From Macrotis lagotis (taxonomy: Eukaryota > Chordata > Mammalia > Peramelemorphia > Peramelidae): a DNA stretch of 64,000 nt. How positions within the stretch are numbered: position 1 is the stretch's first letter; every line of letters begins with the position of its first letter. The stretch spans positions 270,313,944 to 270,377,943 of the forward strand of contig NC_133662.1 of NCBI RefSeq assembly GCF_037893015.1. The letters run 5' to 3'. The translations under genes and the position numbers were made by a program. The notes under the pieces are model-generated. The model ran no database searches and had not been told where the DNA came from. It saw nothing but the letters and a program-made list of their open reading frames with translations. Shown here in pieces: positions 22,155 through 33,479 of the stretch.

Positions 22155-23592
22155 TTTTTATTTATTTACCTGTTTAAATACATTGATTTATTCATTTTCC
22201 ATTTATTTATGAAGATAATTTTCAACATTCATATTTGCAAAAATGTTTCCCTCCCCTCCTTCACCCCCCCCCCGGATAGCAAATATATCTAAGTTCTACA
22301 TATACGATCACATCACCCATATTTCCATATTAGTCACACTGTGAAAGAATGAAAAACAAAAGGAAAAAACCAAAAAACAATCTTAAATAGTGGAAATAGT
22401 TTGCTTTGATTTGCATTCAGCTGCCCTCTCTGGATGTGATGGTATTTTCTTTTAGTGTGTGTGTGTGTGGGGGGGGAGTAGGGGGCAGTGAATTGCCCAA
22501 GATCACAGAGCTAGTAAGTTTCAAGTGTTTGAGGCTGCATTTGAACTCAGGTCCTCCTATTGCAGGGTCAGTACTCTATTCACTGCACCACCTAGATGAC
22601 ATTTTCTATCATGAGTCTTGGAATTGTCCTTGATCACCAAATTGCTGAGAAGAGCTAAGTCTATCATGGTGGATCATCTCACAATGCTGTTGTTCCTGTG
22701 TACCATGTTCTCCTGGTTCTCCTTACTTCACTTAGCACTAGTTCCTGCAAGTCCTTCCAGGTGTTTCTGAAAACAACTCATAATTTCTTACAGAACAATA
22801 GTACTCCACCATATTCATATACCTTAATTTGTTCACCCATTCCCCAATGGGGGGCATTCCCTCAATTTCTAATTCTTTGCCACTACAAAAAAGAGTTAAT
22901 ATGAATATTCTTGTGCCCATGGGTCTTTTTTTGTGCTCTCTTTGGAATATAGACCTAGCAGTGGTATTACTGGATCAAAAAGGATATGCACAGTTTGATT
23001 TCCCAGTGAGTATCGTTTCAAATTGATCAGTTCACAACTCCACCAAGAGTGCATTGGTGTCCCAGTTTTTCCTTATCCCCTTCAACAATGAGCATTTTCC
23101 TTTTCTGTCATATTAGTTGAATTGATAGGTGTGAGGTGGTACCAAAGAGCTGCTTTAATTTGCATTTCTCTAAATAATAGTAACTTAGAACATGTTTTCA
23201 TGACTATAGATAACTTTAATGTCTTCATCTGAAACCTTTCTGTTCATATCACCCAGGGAATGACTTGTATTCCTATAAGTTTGGTGCAGTTCTCTGTATA
23301 TATTGGAAACGAGGCCTTTATCGGAAACTCTGGCTATAAAAATTGTTTCCCAGTTTCCTGCTTTCCTTTTAACGTTGGTTGTATTGGTTTTGTTATGCAA
23401 AGCCTTTTCAACTTGATGTAATTAAAATGATTTATTCTGTATTTTATAATGTTTTCTATCTTTTGTTTGGTTATAAATTTTTTTTTCTCTCCATAGATCT
23501 GACAGGTAAATGATTCCTTCCCTGCTCTTCTAATTGGCTCTCATTCTTGATATCTAAATCATGTACCCATTTCGATCTTAGTATAGGGTCCA
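22155..23592 (-). mobile_element. L1, antisense 5'-truncated copy (3' UTR plus ORF2 end)
   Basis: The 3' UTR comes first ('agataattttcaacattcat', 'ccctcccctccttcacc', 'catattagtcacactgtgaa'). It is followed by antisense ORF2 C-terminal text such as 'ttcacccattccccaatggg', 'ctagcagtggtattactgga', 'tgtgaggtggtaccaaagag' and 'gatctgacaggtaaatgatt'. About 1.3 kb of L1 remains after removing a nested SINE. It splits a MIR. ORF2 is not intact. Confidence 0.92.
22438..22607 (-). mobile_element. SINE nested in L1, with microsatellite tail
   Basis: The antisense body 'cagtgaattgcccaagatca', 'tttgaactcaggtcctccta', 'cactgcaccacctag' has a tail that has become GTGTGTGTGTGGGGGGGG. A 13-bp duplication, GATGGTATTTTCT (22438-22450) and GATGACATTTTCT (22595-22607), two mismatches, marks the insertion. 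Confidence 0.9.
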
Positions 23593-23680
23593 CTCCCCCT
23601 TTCTTGTGTGACTTTGACCTCAGTTTCCTCATCTGTAAAACGAAGGGGTTGTGTCAGGAGGTTTCTTTCCTCAGGTCATC
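23593..23680 (+). mobile_element. MIR-type SINE, tail half
   Basis: 'gtgtgactttgacctcagtt' then 'cctcatctgtaaaacgaagg' completes the SINE begun at 22072. Confidence 0.75.
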
Positions 23681-25639
23681 TTAGTCTTGTGCTACATAAA
23701 ATGGGGGAACCATTGGAGGACTTTACAGGGGAATGATGAATTGGAGTGAAGAAAAAGTGAAGAAAGAAAGCTGAAGAGGCTCTTTGAGTCTCTTTAAGGC
23801 TGAGAGGGAAGGTGTGTTCCCACCGTGTCCTGCCCAATCACTCCCAACAACAGCTGTCACTTGCCAGACAAAGGAGCACAGATGTGCTTGGGCATAGAAC
23901 TTCCTGCAGCCCTGCGGAGGCATCTTCTCTTCCTTTGCTGCTGTCGCTGCCTCCTTGGGAAGACACAATATCAAGCTAATGACAGCAGGAGCAACCAGTC
24001 CTGGTTATCTGAGCTAGTCTGTTGTCTCATGTGGGGTACCACAGTTAAGACAGGGGTCAATTTTCCCATCAGAGACCTCAAAGAAGGTTCCATGGATCAT
24101 TCAGCAGCCTGGAATCCCATTTCTAATCCCACACCTTCTCCCTGGCATCCTCTCAACTAGAGTGTTTGGATATTCTATTTCTTCTTTTTTTAATCTGATC
24201 AAGCTACCTGTTCCCATGCTTGCTTTGTTTTATCTTCCCAGGCTGGGCTCCATCTTTGTTGTTCATCCTCAGGAACCAGGAAGAAACCAGAAGAGAGGGT
24301 GAGAGGTCTGACTGGTGGGGAAAGAAGTCACAGGGACAGACTGGACCTCAGTCCCTCTAAGGCCACTCTCCACTTCCAGGGAAGATGTGGCTGGAAGAAG
24401 CTAATTTCTTCCCCACAGGAATTGTGGCCATAAGAAAGGAAGGATGGCTGCAGGAGAGATGAAAGAATAGATAGGGCTGAGTTCCTTAGAGATAGAATTA
24501 GAATGTTAGAGGCTATCTCCTCCACCCCCTCCCTTTACAATGACTAAAGTGGGTTGGGAGTAGTCCCCTGCCTAGCCCTAATTCATATGGGTGGTGGGGG
24601 TATATGTCCAAGTCACAGCGCCATCCTTAAGATGCTGTAAGTTAATATTCAGTCACCTGGTACAAAGATGAGTCCATGGCTGAGAGGAGTGACCCATTGG
24701 GGAGTTCATTAGAAGTATAGATGCAGAGCTGGAACATATTAGAGTCCATAGACTCCATGCTTCTGCCATTTTTACATCTCTTTGGAGCAATTTTGCTCTC
24801 CTTCCCTCTTCCCCCACCAAGAATTCCTAATGTTTTACAGCCCCTCTCTGGCTCAGCAGAGTACCTGATGGTGATTAGCTGAAGAACATTATGCCCCTTT
24901 CCAATTCCTGATTCCATTGATGAATCTGTGATCTCCTCAATGTGGCTGCCCCTGTACCAGATTGCAACCCCTCCGCACCTAACCATCTTTCTATAGACTC
25001 TTCTGATAGATCTTAGCTGTAGACCCTGTTGGCTCTACAGGAGAGCCCAGCTCATTCTTCTCCCATCTTCTTTTCTAGGCAGATTGAGCATGTGGGTGTG
25101 CCTACTCATCACCCACCTACCCTCTCCATCCTCTCGGTCCACTTCCCTGTGTTACTTCCCTTGTTCACCTTGCTCTTGGTGAGAGACTGACTCATGTCTC
25201 CCATGCATCTCTCTTTGGCTGCTTGCTGCTTCCACACATGGAAGCTCTATGTTTCACAGCTGTTCCACATCCCCAGGACAATACTGATGCTAGCATAAAC
25301 CTGAATTTCAGGGATTCTTAAAAGATCTAAACAGTTTCCCAAAGACCATCCAGTGTTCTCCCCTATTTAATTTGGGGACAAACTCATTCTCTAACCAATG
25401 TGTGTCCAAGTTCTAAAGGCTTTAAATCACGAATGATTAATGACCCCCTATGGCTACTTTCTCATGTCTACAAGACATTTAAGAGTGTCATCTTCATGTA
25501 TGGAAATTTTCATGTATCTTGTCTTGATAGACAAGAAAAGAGACCCGGTAGACTTGTAAGAACAATAGAACAGATAGTCCCATTTCAATGCTGCAAGATG
25601 TAGAAATTAGATGTTTGCCTGGCACTTACTGGGTTTGAC
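23681..25639. other. Unassigned single-copy-like sequence
   Basis: About 2 kb without a recognised repeat, one of the longest such stretches here. A frame of 111 codons at 23825-24160 (+) has no domain. A possible 26-nt segment between 'gttgttcatcctcag' and GTGAGAGG at about 24272 is too short to call an exon. Confidence 0.45.
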
Positions 25640-25671
25640 TCTAAGAAGGAATTCTGAAGGACATCATCTTC

Positions 25672-25770
25672 CAAAAAGGGCATCTCCTCCCTCATTCCTT
25701 GGTTCCCACAGTCATCCACAGGCTCCGTAGCCAATACTGAGCTCTGGGATCTGGGAATCATTGGAGGGAG
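25672..25770. repeat. Diverged direct repeat, copy 1
   Basis: 'cattccttggttcccacagt', 'catccacaggctccgtagcc', 'aatactgagctctgggatct' and 'cattggagggaggggctctg' align in order with the copy at 26250. The repeat does not match any family I know. On the minus strand both copies can be read as a protein-like segment sharing VL.T.PVD..G.QG, but no function is claimed. Confidence 0.7.
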
Positions 25771-26249
25771 GGGCTCTGAAATAGGCAAGCTTCTATGGAA
25801 GGTGCAACAGCTGAGGGAATTTTGTGATGGGTCTCTGATCATAAATACAGAACAAGGACAAAGAGGGAGATGTGTGCTGCCCACAGGGGGTTGCCACTGC
25901 CCAGAAGGATCCCCAGTTCAATCCAAAATACAAGAGGATTTCCCTGGATGTAGGAAAATCGCTCAGGTTGCTCCTGTTTGCAGATAACCTGGGAACTGGG
26001 CAGACACTCTTCTGGGATATCTAGTATCACCTTTTCAAAGTAAATATCCTAATTGTTAATGCTGGGGAAAAACCCAAAGGCTTCTGGCCCCATTGAGAGG
26101 AGTACCCCAGTAGCCCTGCCTGCCAACCAAAGGTGGTTCCCCAGCATCCCACTGATGCCTTGACCACTTTGTGGAACGGAGTAGAACTTTGGGATTCAGA
26201 ACTGGTTTATCTTCCCAGACTGCTTCCAAAGCTAAGAAAGGTGCTGAGC

Positions 26250-26345
26250 TCTCCAGAGATCTTTAATCCCTTGTTCTCCAAAGCTGTCCACAGGTCCTGT
26301 AACTAATACTGGGCTTTTGGAAAGAGGGAATTGTTGGAGGGAGGG
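26250..26345. repeat. Diverged direct repeat, copy 2
   Basis: Counterpart of 25672-25770: 'aatcccttgttctccaaagc', 'tgtccacaggtcctgtaact', 'aatactgggcttttggaaag', 'gaattgttggagggagggtg'. Same orientation, about 580 bp apart, roughly three quarters identical by eye. It could be a local duplication or two members of an unknown dispersed family. Confidence 0.7.
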
Positions 26346-26634
26346 TGTCCTCCCACAGTGGGTAGAGATCTTCCAGAGCTTCTCAGGGCTTGGCAGAGGG
26401 GCATAGGACTCCTCAGAGCACGTCTGGTGGGACATTTTCTGCTGGCTCATGAATCACCGGAACTGAGTTAGCCAGAAGCATGTTGCTCACCAGGACAGGC
26501 TGGGAGGAACTCCTCAAAGCTCCCATAGACAGGCCGTGAGGGGCCGATTCTGAAGCCCTCCCAGTACTGAGTCACTCACTCTGCTTGTTTGGTGGGGGGT
26601 GGCAAGCCCAGTGCCCCTATCACAGCTGGGAGCC
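26346..26634. other. Unassigned sequence
   Basis: Nothing further is recognised. It may belong to the same unknown unit as the flanking direct repeat. Confidence 0.35.
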
Positions 26635-26800
26635 AAGGTGGCCCTGGAGTTAGGAAGTCTGGAGTCCAAATCCTGCTTTGGATAGTTACAAGCCATGTGA
26701 CCTGGCAAGTCCCCCTCCCGTCTCAGTTTTCTCCTCTGTGAAACAGGCATAATGATAGAACTTGCCTCCCTGGGTTGAGGTTGGGATCAGGTGAGGCAGA
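26635..26800 (+). mobile_element. MIR/Ther1-type SINE
   Basis: Sense copy: 'ggccctggagttaggaagtc', 'ttacaagccatgtgacctgg', 'cgtctcagttttctcctctg', 'tgaaacaggcataatgatag'. Confidence 0.82.
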
Positions 26801-27057
26801 GCCTGTGGGGTGTTTTGCCACATTTAAGGAACAGGATAAAGGTCTGTTTCTAGCAGCTCCAGTAGGTGGAAAGAGAAGGGAAATGGGCCCAAGTCGAGTT
26901 TGGCAGTATGACTCAAGTCACTTCCCCTGGCCTTCCCTCCAGCAGTCCCTCCAACTGAGTCACTCAGCATTTATCTGTCTTCATTGACTCTTATGATGCA
27001 ATTGTGACCTCTCCAGACAGGTCAGTTCCTGGAGGGCCGGGATCCAGGAGATTATGC

Positions 27058-27255
27058 CTAGTATTGAAGGGGGAGTCTGGAAGAACAGAGTTCGAATGTT
27101 GCCTCAGATACTTCCTAGCTGCAGGTCTGGGCAAGTCACTCCACCATTCCCAGATTCAGTCTCCTTGCCTGCAAAATGAGGACAGCTACAGTACTTACTT
27201 TTCAGAGTTATTGGGAGAATCAAAGAAGAAAACACATGAAAAGATATTTGCAGAA
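27058..27255 (+). mobile_element. MIR-type SINE
   Basis: Sense copy with 'gagtctggaagaacagagtt', 'gcaggtctgggcaagtcact', 'ttgcctgcaaaatgaggaca' and a 3' end 'tgaaaagatatttgcagaac'. Confidence 0.8.
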
Positions 27256-27424
27256 CATTCAAGTGCCACATCAATTCTGGTCATCTCATGCCAGGAGTAC
27301 AGCTATTCAGTCAGTCACCCCTTATCTGACTCTTCACAAACCCATGGCCCACAGCTGGCCAAGCCCTTCTGTCCTTCACTAAGTCTGCTTATAGTAGATA
27401 CTTTTTGATTGAATGAATGTGTGA

Positions 27425-27580
27425 AGTAATTAGAAACTTGGATCTGAGGGGGAAGACTTGGGTTCTGAATGATGCTCTCCATCTATGGGACTCTAGTAAA
27501 TTGCTTGGTCTCAGTTTTCTCACCTTCAAAATGGGAGGATGAATGGTACCAACCCCACAGAGTCATCATCAGTCTCAGAT
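27425..27580 (+). mobile_element. MIR fragment
   Basis: Sense copy: 'aaattgcttggtctcagttt', 'ctcaccttcaaaatgggagg', 'accaaccccacagagtcatc'. Confidence 0.75.
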
Positions 27581-27639
27581 GAGATCATGGATGTCAAGGG
27601 ATATAGAAATATGAATCATTAATATTACTCAGAATCACT

Positions 27640-27757
27640 GGGTTTAGGGCCATTCCCTGAGCCATTTTACAAAGAAGGAGGTGAAGGGACTGATCTCAGA
27701 TAATGTAGCCCACCAGGGGCTGAACCAGAAATTCCAACCCAAAGGAGACTGCACACA
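27640..27757 (-). mobile_element. MIR fragment
   Basis: Antisense copy: 'ccattttacaaagaaggagg', 'tgaagggactgatctcagat', 'gctgaaccagaaattccaac'. Confidence 0.6.
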
Positions 27758-28484
27758 GTAGGTCAGCATTCACCAACGCTCCCCCAAGAAGTGAGTCTAT
27801 CAGTTTTCAGATCTTTAGTTGTTCAAGAATTTTCTATGGAGGCTGATTCCTCACCCCAGGAACTGACCTCTTGGAACCACAGGACAGTCAAATAGCTCAG
27901 CTGTGACTTTAAGAGTTTTCTTTTCAAGCACCTATTTTCTCCCCTCCAAAGCCTCTGACTTAGGGTTAGAACTTCCTTATTACTCTCCCTTAAAGTCTGA
28001 TTACTAAATATGCTCATTTATCCTCATTTTTTGAGACTGCTATTCTGAGGATTCACCCAATTTTCAGGTCCCTCGGTTGTCTCAGGCTCATGTTCTTGAG
28101 CGAAAACATGAAGGTTAGACCTTTCCAATGGAGCTGCTCAAGGAAGGGGTCACCCCTTCTCTTCCATTCAATCCCATCATTCATCCTTTGTTTCAATTGC
28201 CTGCTTTTATTTTGGGGACAAGTCCAGATTCAAATCCCTCTCAGTCTTAGATTCATCCTTAGAGCTCATCCATTCAAAAATTAATTTGAAAGAAAAGGTC
28301 CTTCCAAATCCATGGGGTCAAGACTAGAAATGTCCATCTGGCAGCCTTGACCAACCAGAACCTGCTTTTGGATGTCTGTAGGACTGTGTGACCTTGGCTC
28401 CTCAATGTCCATTAATGGACTGGACTTGGGACACTATGAATGCATTTCAGAAATACTCCATCCCTTGATGGTGACAAGAGGCAG
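27758..28484. other. Unassigned sequence
   Basis: No gene or repeat is recognised. Confidence 0.4.
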
Positions 28485-28748
28485 TCAGGTGGTGTAATAA
28501 ATGAAGGAGTGAAATGAGATAAGTGTACTTTGAGTCAGCAAGACATGAATTTGAATTCCACCTGAGACAGTCATTTGCTATATGACCATGGATAAGTCAC
28601 TTCCCTTTTCCCCTCTTCAGTTTCCTCATCTGTAAAATGGGGATAAAACCATGCTTATCTGATAGGATTGTGGGGAGGATGAAATGAAATAACAAACCTG
28701 AAAAGGCTCTAGAAATGTGAGCTATTTTTATTATTAATAGTGGTAGTA
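28485..28748 (+). mobile_element. MIR, nearly full length
   Basis: Sense copy from head ('ggcagtcaggtggtgtaata', 'gaatttgaattccacctgag') through CORE ('atatgaccatggataagtca'), 'cagtttcctcatctgtaaaa', 'tggggataaaaccatgctta' to the 3' end 'ggctctagaaatgtgagcta'. Confidence 0.88.
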
Positions 28749-29885
28749 GAAATGAATGTGCTTCCTTTATGACAGCTGATTCATGATTTCATTTGTGGGT
28801 GATTCATACCCCCAGAGACAAAGTAGATCCACAGTTGTGCTATGATGCTTATGACAAAGCTGAGCAGGTTGGCCATGAGAAATTCCTTTGAGGAGCCAAG
28901 TCACCAGCACATTGCTTTCTTTCCAACCCATACTGGGTTGCAAGGGTTTGTCAATAGTCAAAAGCCAATAAATATTTATTTCTACCTCTATGGAAGCTTG
29001 AGAACTTAATTTGTTGGAGCAGAATGTCACCCAGTCAGGTCAAGGTCAAAGCTCTTACCACATCATTTGACTTGTTATAGATAGGAATCCCTCTTCCCCT
29101 CGCCTCTTACTTCTACCAGTATTCAACCCTAGTGTTCCAAATCAGTTTCTAACTCCATGCAAGCCAGATTACAAATGACAGAAACTTGTTTGGATATACT
29201 TGGGAGAGAAAATTCCCTGACAATGTCTCAGTGGGTGTTTAGTCCATGGTGGGTTCCATTTTAAGTGGGAGGAATGGTGCAGTAGTGTGAGAATCATGTA
29301 ATTAAGAAAAATTTTTAGAGAAATGACTAAAGATGCCCCTTGTGTTGGCTGCCGGCTGTCTCTTTGGCGACTCCCAAGTGTCCAGTCTTCCAGGAAGATC
29401 ATTCTGTGTGGTGGTTCCTAGCCAGTTCTCCACTCTGGCATCTGGGATTTTTAATGATCTCTTTCCATCACAGCCCTTGCCAGACCTTCAAGGATTCACA
29501 AAAGAAATGAAAACCAACCTCTTAAAGGCCCATTTATGACATATCCTTGCAAGTAATTAGCAAATTCTAATCTTTAGAGCAAACTGGCAAATGTCCACAC
29601 AATGATTAAACTTAATTCCTCCTAACTGTGGGTTTCCTATGCGCTCCTCAAAGCTCAAGGATACTTGGGTGGGGGTGGGTGGCTATGCAAGATAGAAACT
29701 GCTCCATGATTTAGCAGGGGATATTATTTATTTATTCAATTCATTGTAAATGCTTCCTGTCTAGACAGATTTCAGGATCACAGAAGCAAGTGTAGCACAA
29801 GAGAAGGAGGTCTGGCCTTGTAAATCGGGACAATCTGGTCCAGCTCTTTCAGGACCATACCTGTTCCATCTTCCCCTGGAGTACT
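28749..29885. other. Unassigned single-copy-like sequence
   Basis: No repeat or gene is seen. The segment 29530-29650 has an enhancer-like texture (AAGTAATTAGCAAATTC, 'aatgattaaacttaattcct'). A frame at 29333-29539 (+) has no domain. Confidence 0.4.
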
Positions 29886-30012
29886 GGCTCAGTTCCATTA
29901 AAGATTTTATTTATTTTGAGTTTTACAAATTTTCCCTTAATCTTACTTCCCTCCCTCCACCCCCCACAGAAGGCAATTTGTCAGTCTTTACATTGTTTCC
30001 ATGGTATACAAC
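29886..30012 (-). mobile_element. L1-type 3' UTR fragment
   Basis: 'gagttttacaaattttccct', 'taatcttacttccctccctc', 'cccacagaaggcaatttgtc' and 'cattgtttccatggtataca' match the tail of the L1-type copy at 32466-33045, so both belong to one subfamily. Confidence 0.8.
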
Positions 30013-31095
30013 TGGCTCAGTTCCTATGTTGCATTGGTCCAACTAAGTTCATGTCCAGTTGAGGCATGTCCTTCTACCATAATGGGAGTTCCAAAAGTCA
30101 TGCTTTGCTTTTGGGGTCAATGATGCCATTGCCATCTAAGAGTTGGAGGTTTCACACCCTTTCACTGACATGGAGAAAAATGAATACAAAGATCAAGGAC
30201 CAATGTCCATTTCCTGAGGGATCACAAGTCCTCAGAGCAGGGAGAAGGCCTAGGGTTGCCCACCCAACTACATGGCCTCTCATGACACTCCCAGTCACAA
30301 TTAAACCAAAGAGAGGTAAAGAAGCAGCCGAAGCTGATTAAAGCTTTTCTGAAGATGCCAATAGTTGTGACTGTTAAATGCTTCTCTGACCATGTGGTTA
30401 GCTGATCTGGACCAGTTCCAGAATGCTCACATGCATTCCACAGTATCGCTAAGGCATCTTCTTCACATAGCATCACACTACTCCAGAAGCAAGCTTTGGG
30501 CTTCTGCATTGAGATTTGTCCATGCACCAGATACCTTCCTACCTCCCATCCCATTACATGAGGAAGAAGCAATGTGTCCATGAATAGAGAAATAACAAAT
30601 ATATACAATTGGAGTGAGGAAGCAGTAATTTATGGAAGCCTCTGGTTGGTGAGCAAAAGCTAGTCAACAGTCTACTATCTCCACCTAGACAGAGGTGAAG
30701 CATGACTCCCTGGTTCTATTGCTTCTTCTGTCCCTGTTATGTCTATTCTTTCTTGCTTTGAATGAAGGAGTAGTAGAGATGGAGAAGATTAGTCTCTCAC
30801 CTCCGAGACTTTGAAAAGTTGGGAAGGTAAGTCACTGGAACTTCAGGGAGGGGGCCCATGCTGGAATTTTCCACCAGTGACTTGTGGGATCCAGAAAAGA
30901 GGCATTCAAGATGCCATTTCATGGAGTGATTTCATCTGACAGCTATGTCGAATTTGGAGGTTTACTTTGTGGGTTCTCCTTTTTTTAGACATTTTGAGAA
31001 TGAGTCTATTTTCTCCAAATAGTAGAGAAGAGAGTGTTCCCCCAATTCAGAGCTTCTATTATTTCCCTCTGTCTTCTCAGTAAAGATTCTTTCTT
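30013..31095. other. Unassigned sequence
   Basis: No gene or named repeat is recognised. Antisense (128 codons, 30222-30608) and sense (91 codons, 30066-30341) frames overlap and have no domain. Confidence 0.4.
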
Positions 31096-31170
31096 AAAGA
31101 TTAATAGAAGCTAATTGATTAATTAGTATTGGGATGCTAATCACTGTGGTAATTAATGACATTAAAACGA
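31096..31170. promoter_or_regulatory. Homeodomain-site cluster
   Basis: Within 75 bp there are at least seven TAAT/ATTA cores: 'agattaatag', CTAATTGATTAATTAG, 'gctaatcac', 'ggtaattaatgacattaa'. TAATTGATTA at 31112-31121 is a palindromic paired-class (P2-type) site. The stretch is not part of a recognised repeat. Regulatory function is inferred only from motif density. Confidence 0.35.
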
Positions 31171-32294
31171 GTGCACTGCATGGGTATTGCTATGGATTGG
31201 TTTGCTCAAAGATGGAAGATGGCTGAATCAAGATGGCAGAAGTGGGGTCCCAAGGATGATTCCTGGGTCAATGACAGTGGAGAGGTCTATTCAGAAGTCA
31301 TGCCATCCTCAATGGCTTCAGATGGCAAATTTCTTGACATGAAAAGCTTGTTTTTCTTCAAGAATATTGTTCCCATTTCCTGGCTCAGTCATTACTATTT
31401 TGATTGTTAGCGAAACTATTTTCTGGTTTCCTCATACCTCCATTTATATCTATATGTGCATAGACTCAGAAAATCACACTGCAAGTTTCACAGTGTTCAG
31501 AAACTGTGAGACAGAAATGGGAATGTCAGCACTCAACATGCTACTGCCTTTCCTAGTCTCATGTCAATCATCAATCAACATTGACAAGCACCTACTAGGT
31601 TCCAGTCAATACAGAAACCAGAACTCTATGTCAGAACAGAACCTTCTCCACATGACTATTATTTCTACGGATGACTGAGAAACATTGCCTCCCTGGCTCA
31701 AACCATCTATTCTCGTTAAATTGCTCATGAACTCATGGGTTCTTATACATATTCCATACTCCCCTCTTTCTAGGGCTGCTAAGATAAGAGATGCTGACAG
31801 GATGCAACTGTCTTGGCAAGAAGGGTGCTCTTGGTACCACCATGTCCTACACACCTCTGATATCCTCTCTAGAGTTTTTCCATCACTCACTTCTGGTCAT
31901 TCTTTCCTGTTCTCTGCCACCATCAATTTCCCTCTTTATTCTCTTTTTTCCCCAATGCTAGTCTTTCTTTTGACCATCTTTTCTTCCTATTACTACATCC
32001 TTGTACCAGCCTTAAGCAATCTCATAGAATAGGAGAAATTGGCTGTGAGATCACCCCCTCTATTTTCCATCTTCTTCCCCAAAGACTGGCATCCTATGTG
32101 CCCTTGCCATTGGCACAGTTCTCAGTTGAATGTTGCCTTCATCCTACAAAAGTAAGAGGTCTATATGGTCATCAGCATAAAGGAGCAGGGCTAACTGGAT
32201 GATTATGACTTCTTTTATTCCAGTCAGGTCATTGGCACTGCCACTGATCCTGGACTTTTCCCTTCAGTTCCACCAATTTTGCATCATTGCCTCA
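31171..32294. other. Unassigned sequence
   Basis: A short MIR3-like phrase 'tgacaagcacctactaggtt' sits at 31580. The region 31860-31990 is pyrimidine-rich. No gene is seen; overlapping frames of 94-115 codons lack domains. Confidence 0.4.
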
Positions 32295-32412
32295 TTCATC
32301 TTTAAGAATTTAAGTCCCATGAAGGCAGGGATTATTTTACTCTTGTCTTTTTATCAATAGAGTTTAGAATAGTGTCTGGGACAGAGAAGTTGCTTAATAA
32401 ATAATCTGAGTA
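32295..32412 (+). mobile_element. L2/MIR-type 3' end
   Basis: 'agtcccatgaaggcagggat', 'tagaatagtgtctgggacag' and 'agttgcttaataaataatct' follow the common 'gcctggcacatagtaagtgc ttaataaatg' end shared by L2-mobilised elements. Confidence 0.75.
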
Positions 32413-32459
32413 ATTATCCTGTTCACTGATTCAATTAAATTCAACAAACATTTTCTTTC

Positions 32460-33045
32460 TTTTTAAAAAAGTCATTTATTTATTTATCTGTTTGTTTGTT
32501 TATTTATTTATTTGTTTGTTTGTTTTGAATTTTACAATTCATCCCCTAATCTTGCTTCCCTCCCCCCACAGAAGGCAGTCTGTTAGTCTTTCCATTGTTT
32601 CCATGCTATACATTGATCTCAGTTGAATGTGATGAGAGAGGAAATCATATCCTTAAGGAAGAAAAATAAAGTATAAGACATAGTAAAATTACATAATAAG
32701 ATAATGGTGTTTGTTTTTAATTAAAGGTAATAGTCTTTGGTTTTAGTTCAAACTCCACAGTTCTTTCTCTGGATACAGATGGGATTCTCCATCACAGACA
32801 GCCCCAGATTATCCCTGATTGTTGCCCTGATTTCCATCAGAGCGAGTACATGAAGGTTGATCATCACCCCTATGTTGCTGCTAGGGTAGACAATGCTATT
32901 CTGGTTCTGCTCATTTCGCTCAGCATCAGTTCATGCAACTCCTTCCATGCTTCCCTGAATTCCTATCCCTCCTGGTTTCTAATAGAACAATAGTGTTCCA
33001 TGACATGCATAGACCACAGTTTGTTAAGCCGTTCCGCAATTGACA
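32460..33045 (-). mobile_element. L1-type 3' end, antisense
   Basis: Begins with a (TTTA/TTTG)n tail, then 'cccacagaaggcagtctgtt', 'tgatgagagaggaaatcata', 'cacagacagccccagattat' and the ORF2-end text 'cagcatcagttcatgcaact', 'ccgttccgcaattgac'. It is 5' truncated and has no open ORF2. Confidence 0.85.
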
Positions 33046-33189
33046 ATTCAACCAACATTTTCAAGTACCTACTATATTCAATGTCCCATGATAAGCTCAA
33101 GGCTTTTCCCATCTTTGGGGTCAGTTCAGCTTTTATTGGAACATTGTACATTGCTTTGCTTTCTATATAGAACTGTACAATGTGAATGT

Positions 33190-33330
33190 GAAGGAACCTT
33201 AAAGATCAGCTATTCCAACAAACTCATTTTATAGATGAAGGAAATGAGTCCCAGAGATATGAGGTGATTTCCCCAAAGTCACCCAGGTAGAAAGTAAGAA
33301 CTGAATTTGAACTCAGATCTGATGTGGATG
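33190..33330 (-). mobile_element. MIR-type SINE
   Basis: Antisense copy: 'aaggaaccttaaagatcagc', 'aactcattttatagatgaag', 'atttccccaaagtcacccag', 'tgaatttgaactcagatctg'. Confidence 0.82.
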
Positions 33331-33479
33331 CACTTCTTTTGAAATGGCAGAGAGACATGGAAAATCTGAAGGGATGAGAGGAGGAAGCAAAAAAAGATGA
33401 AAGATCTAGAAAATATCCCTTCAAAGAAAAGACTGAAGAGTTTGAATTTTGAACAATACAGAGGGCAATTTTTCTGTTT

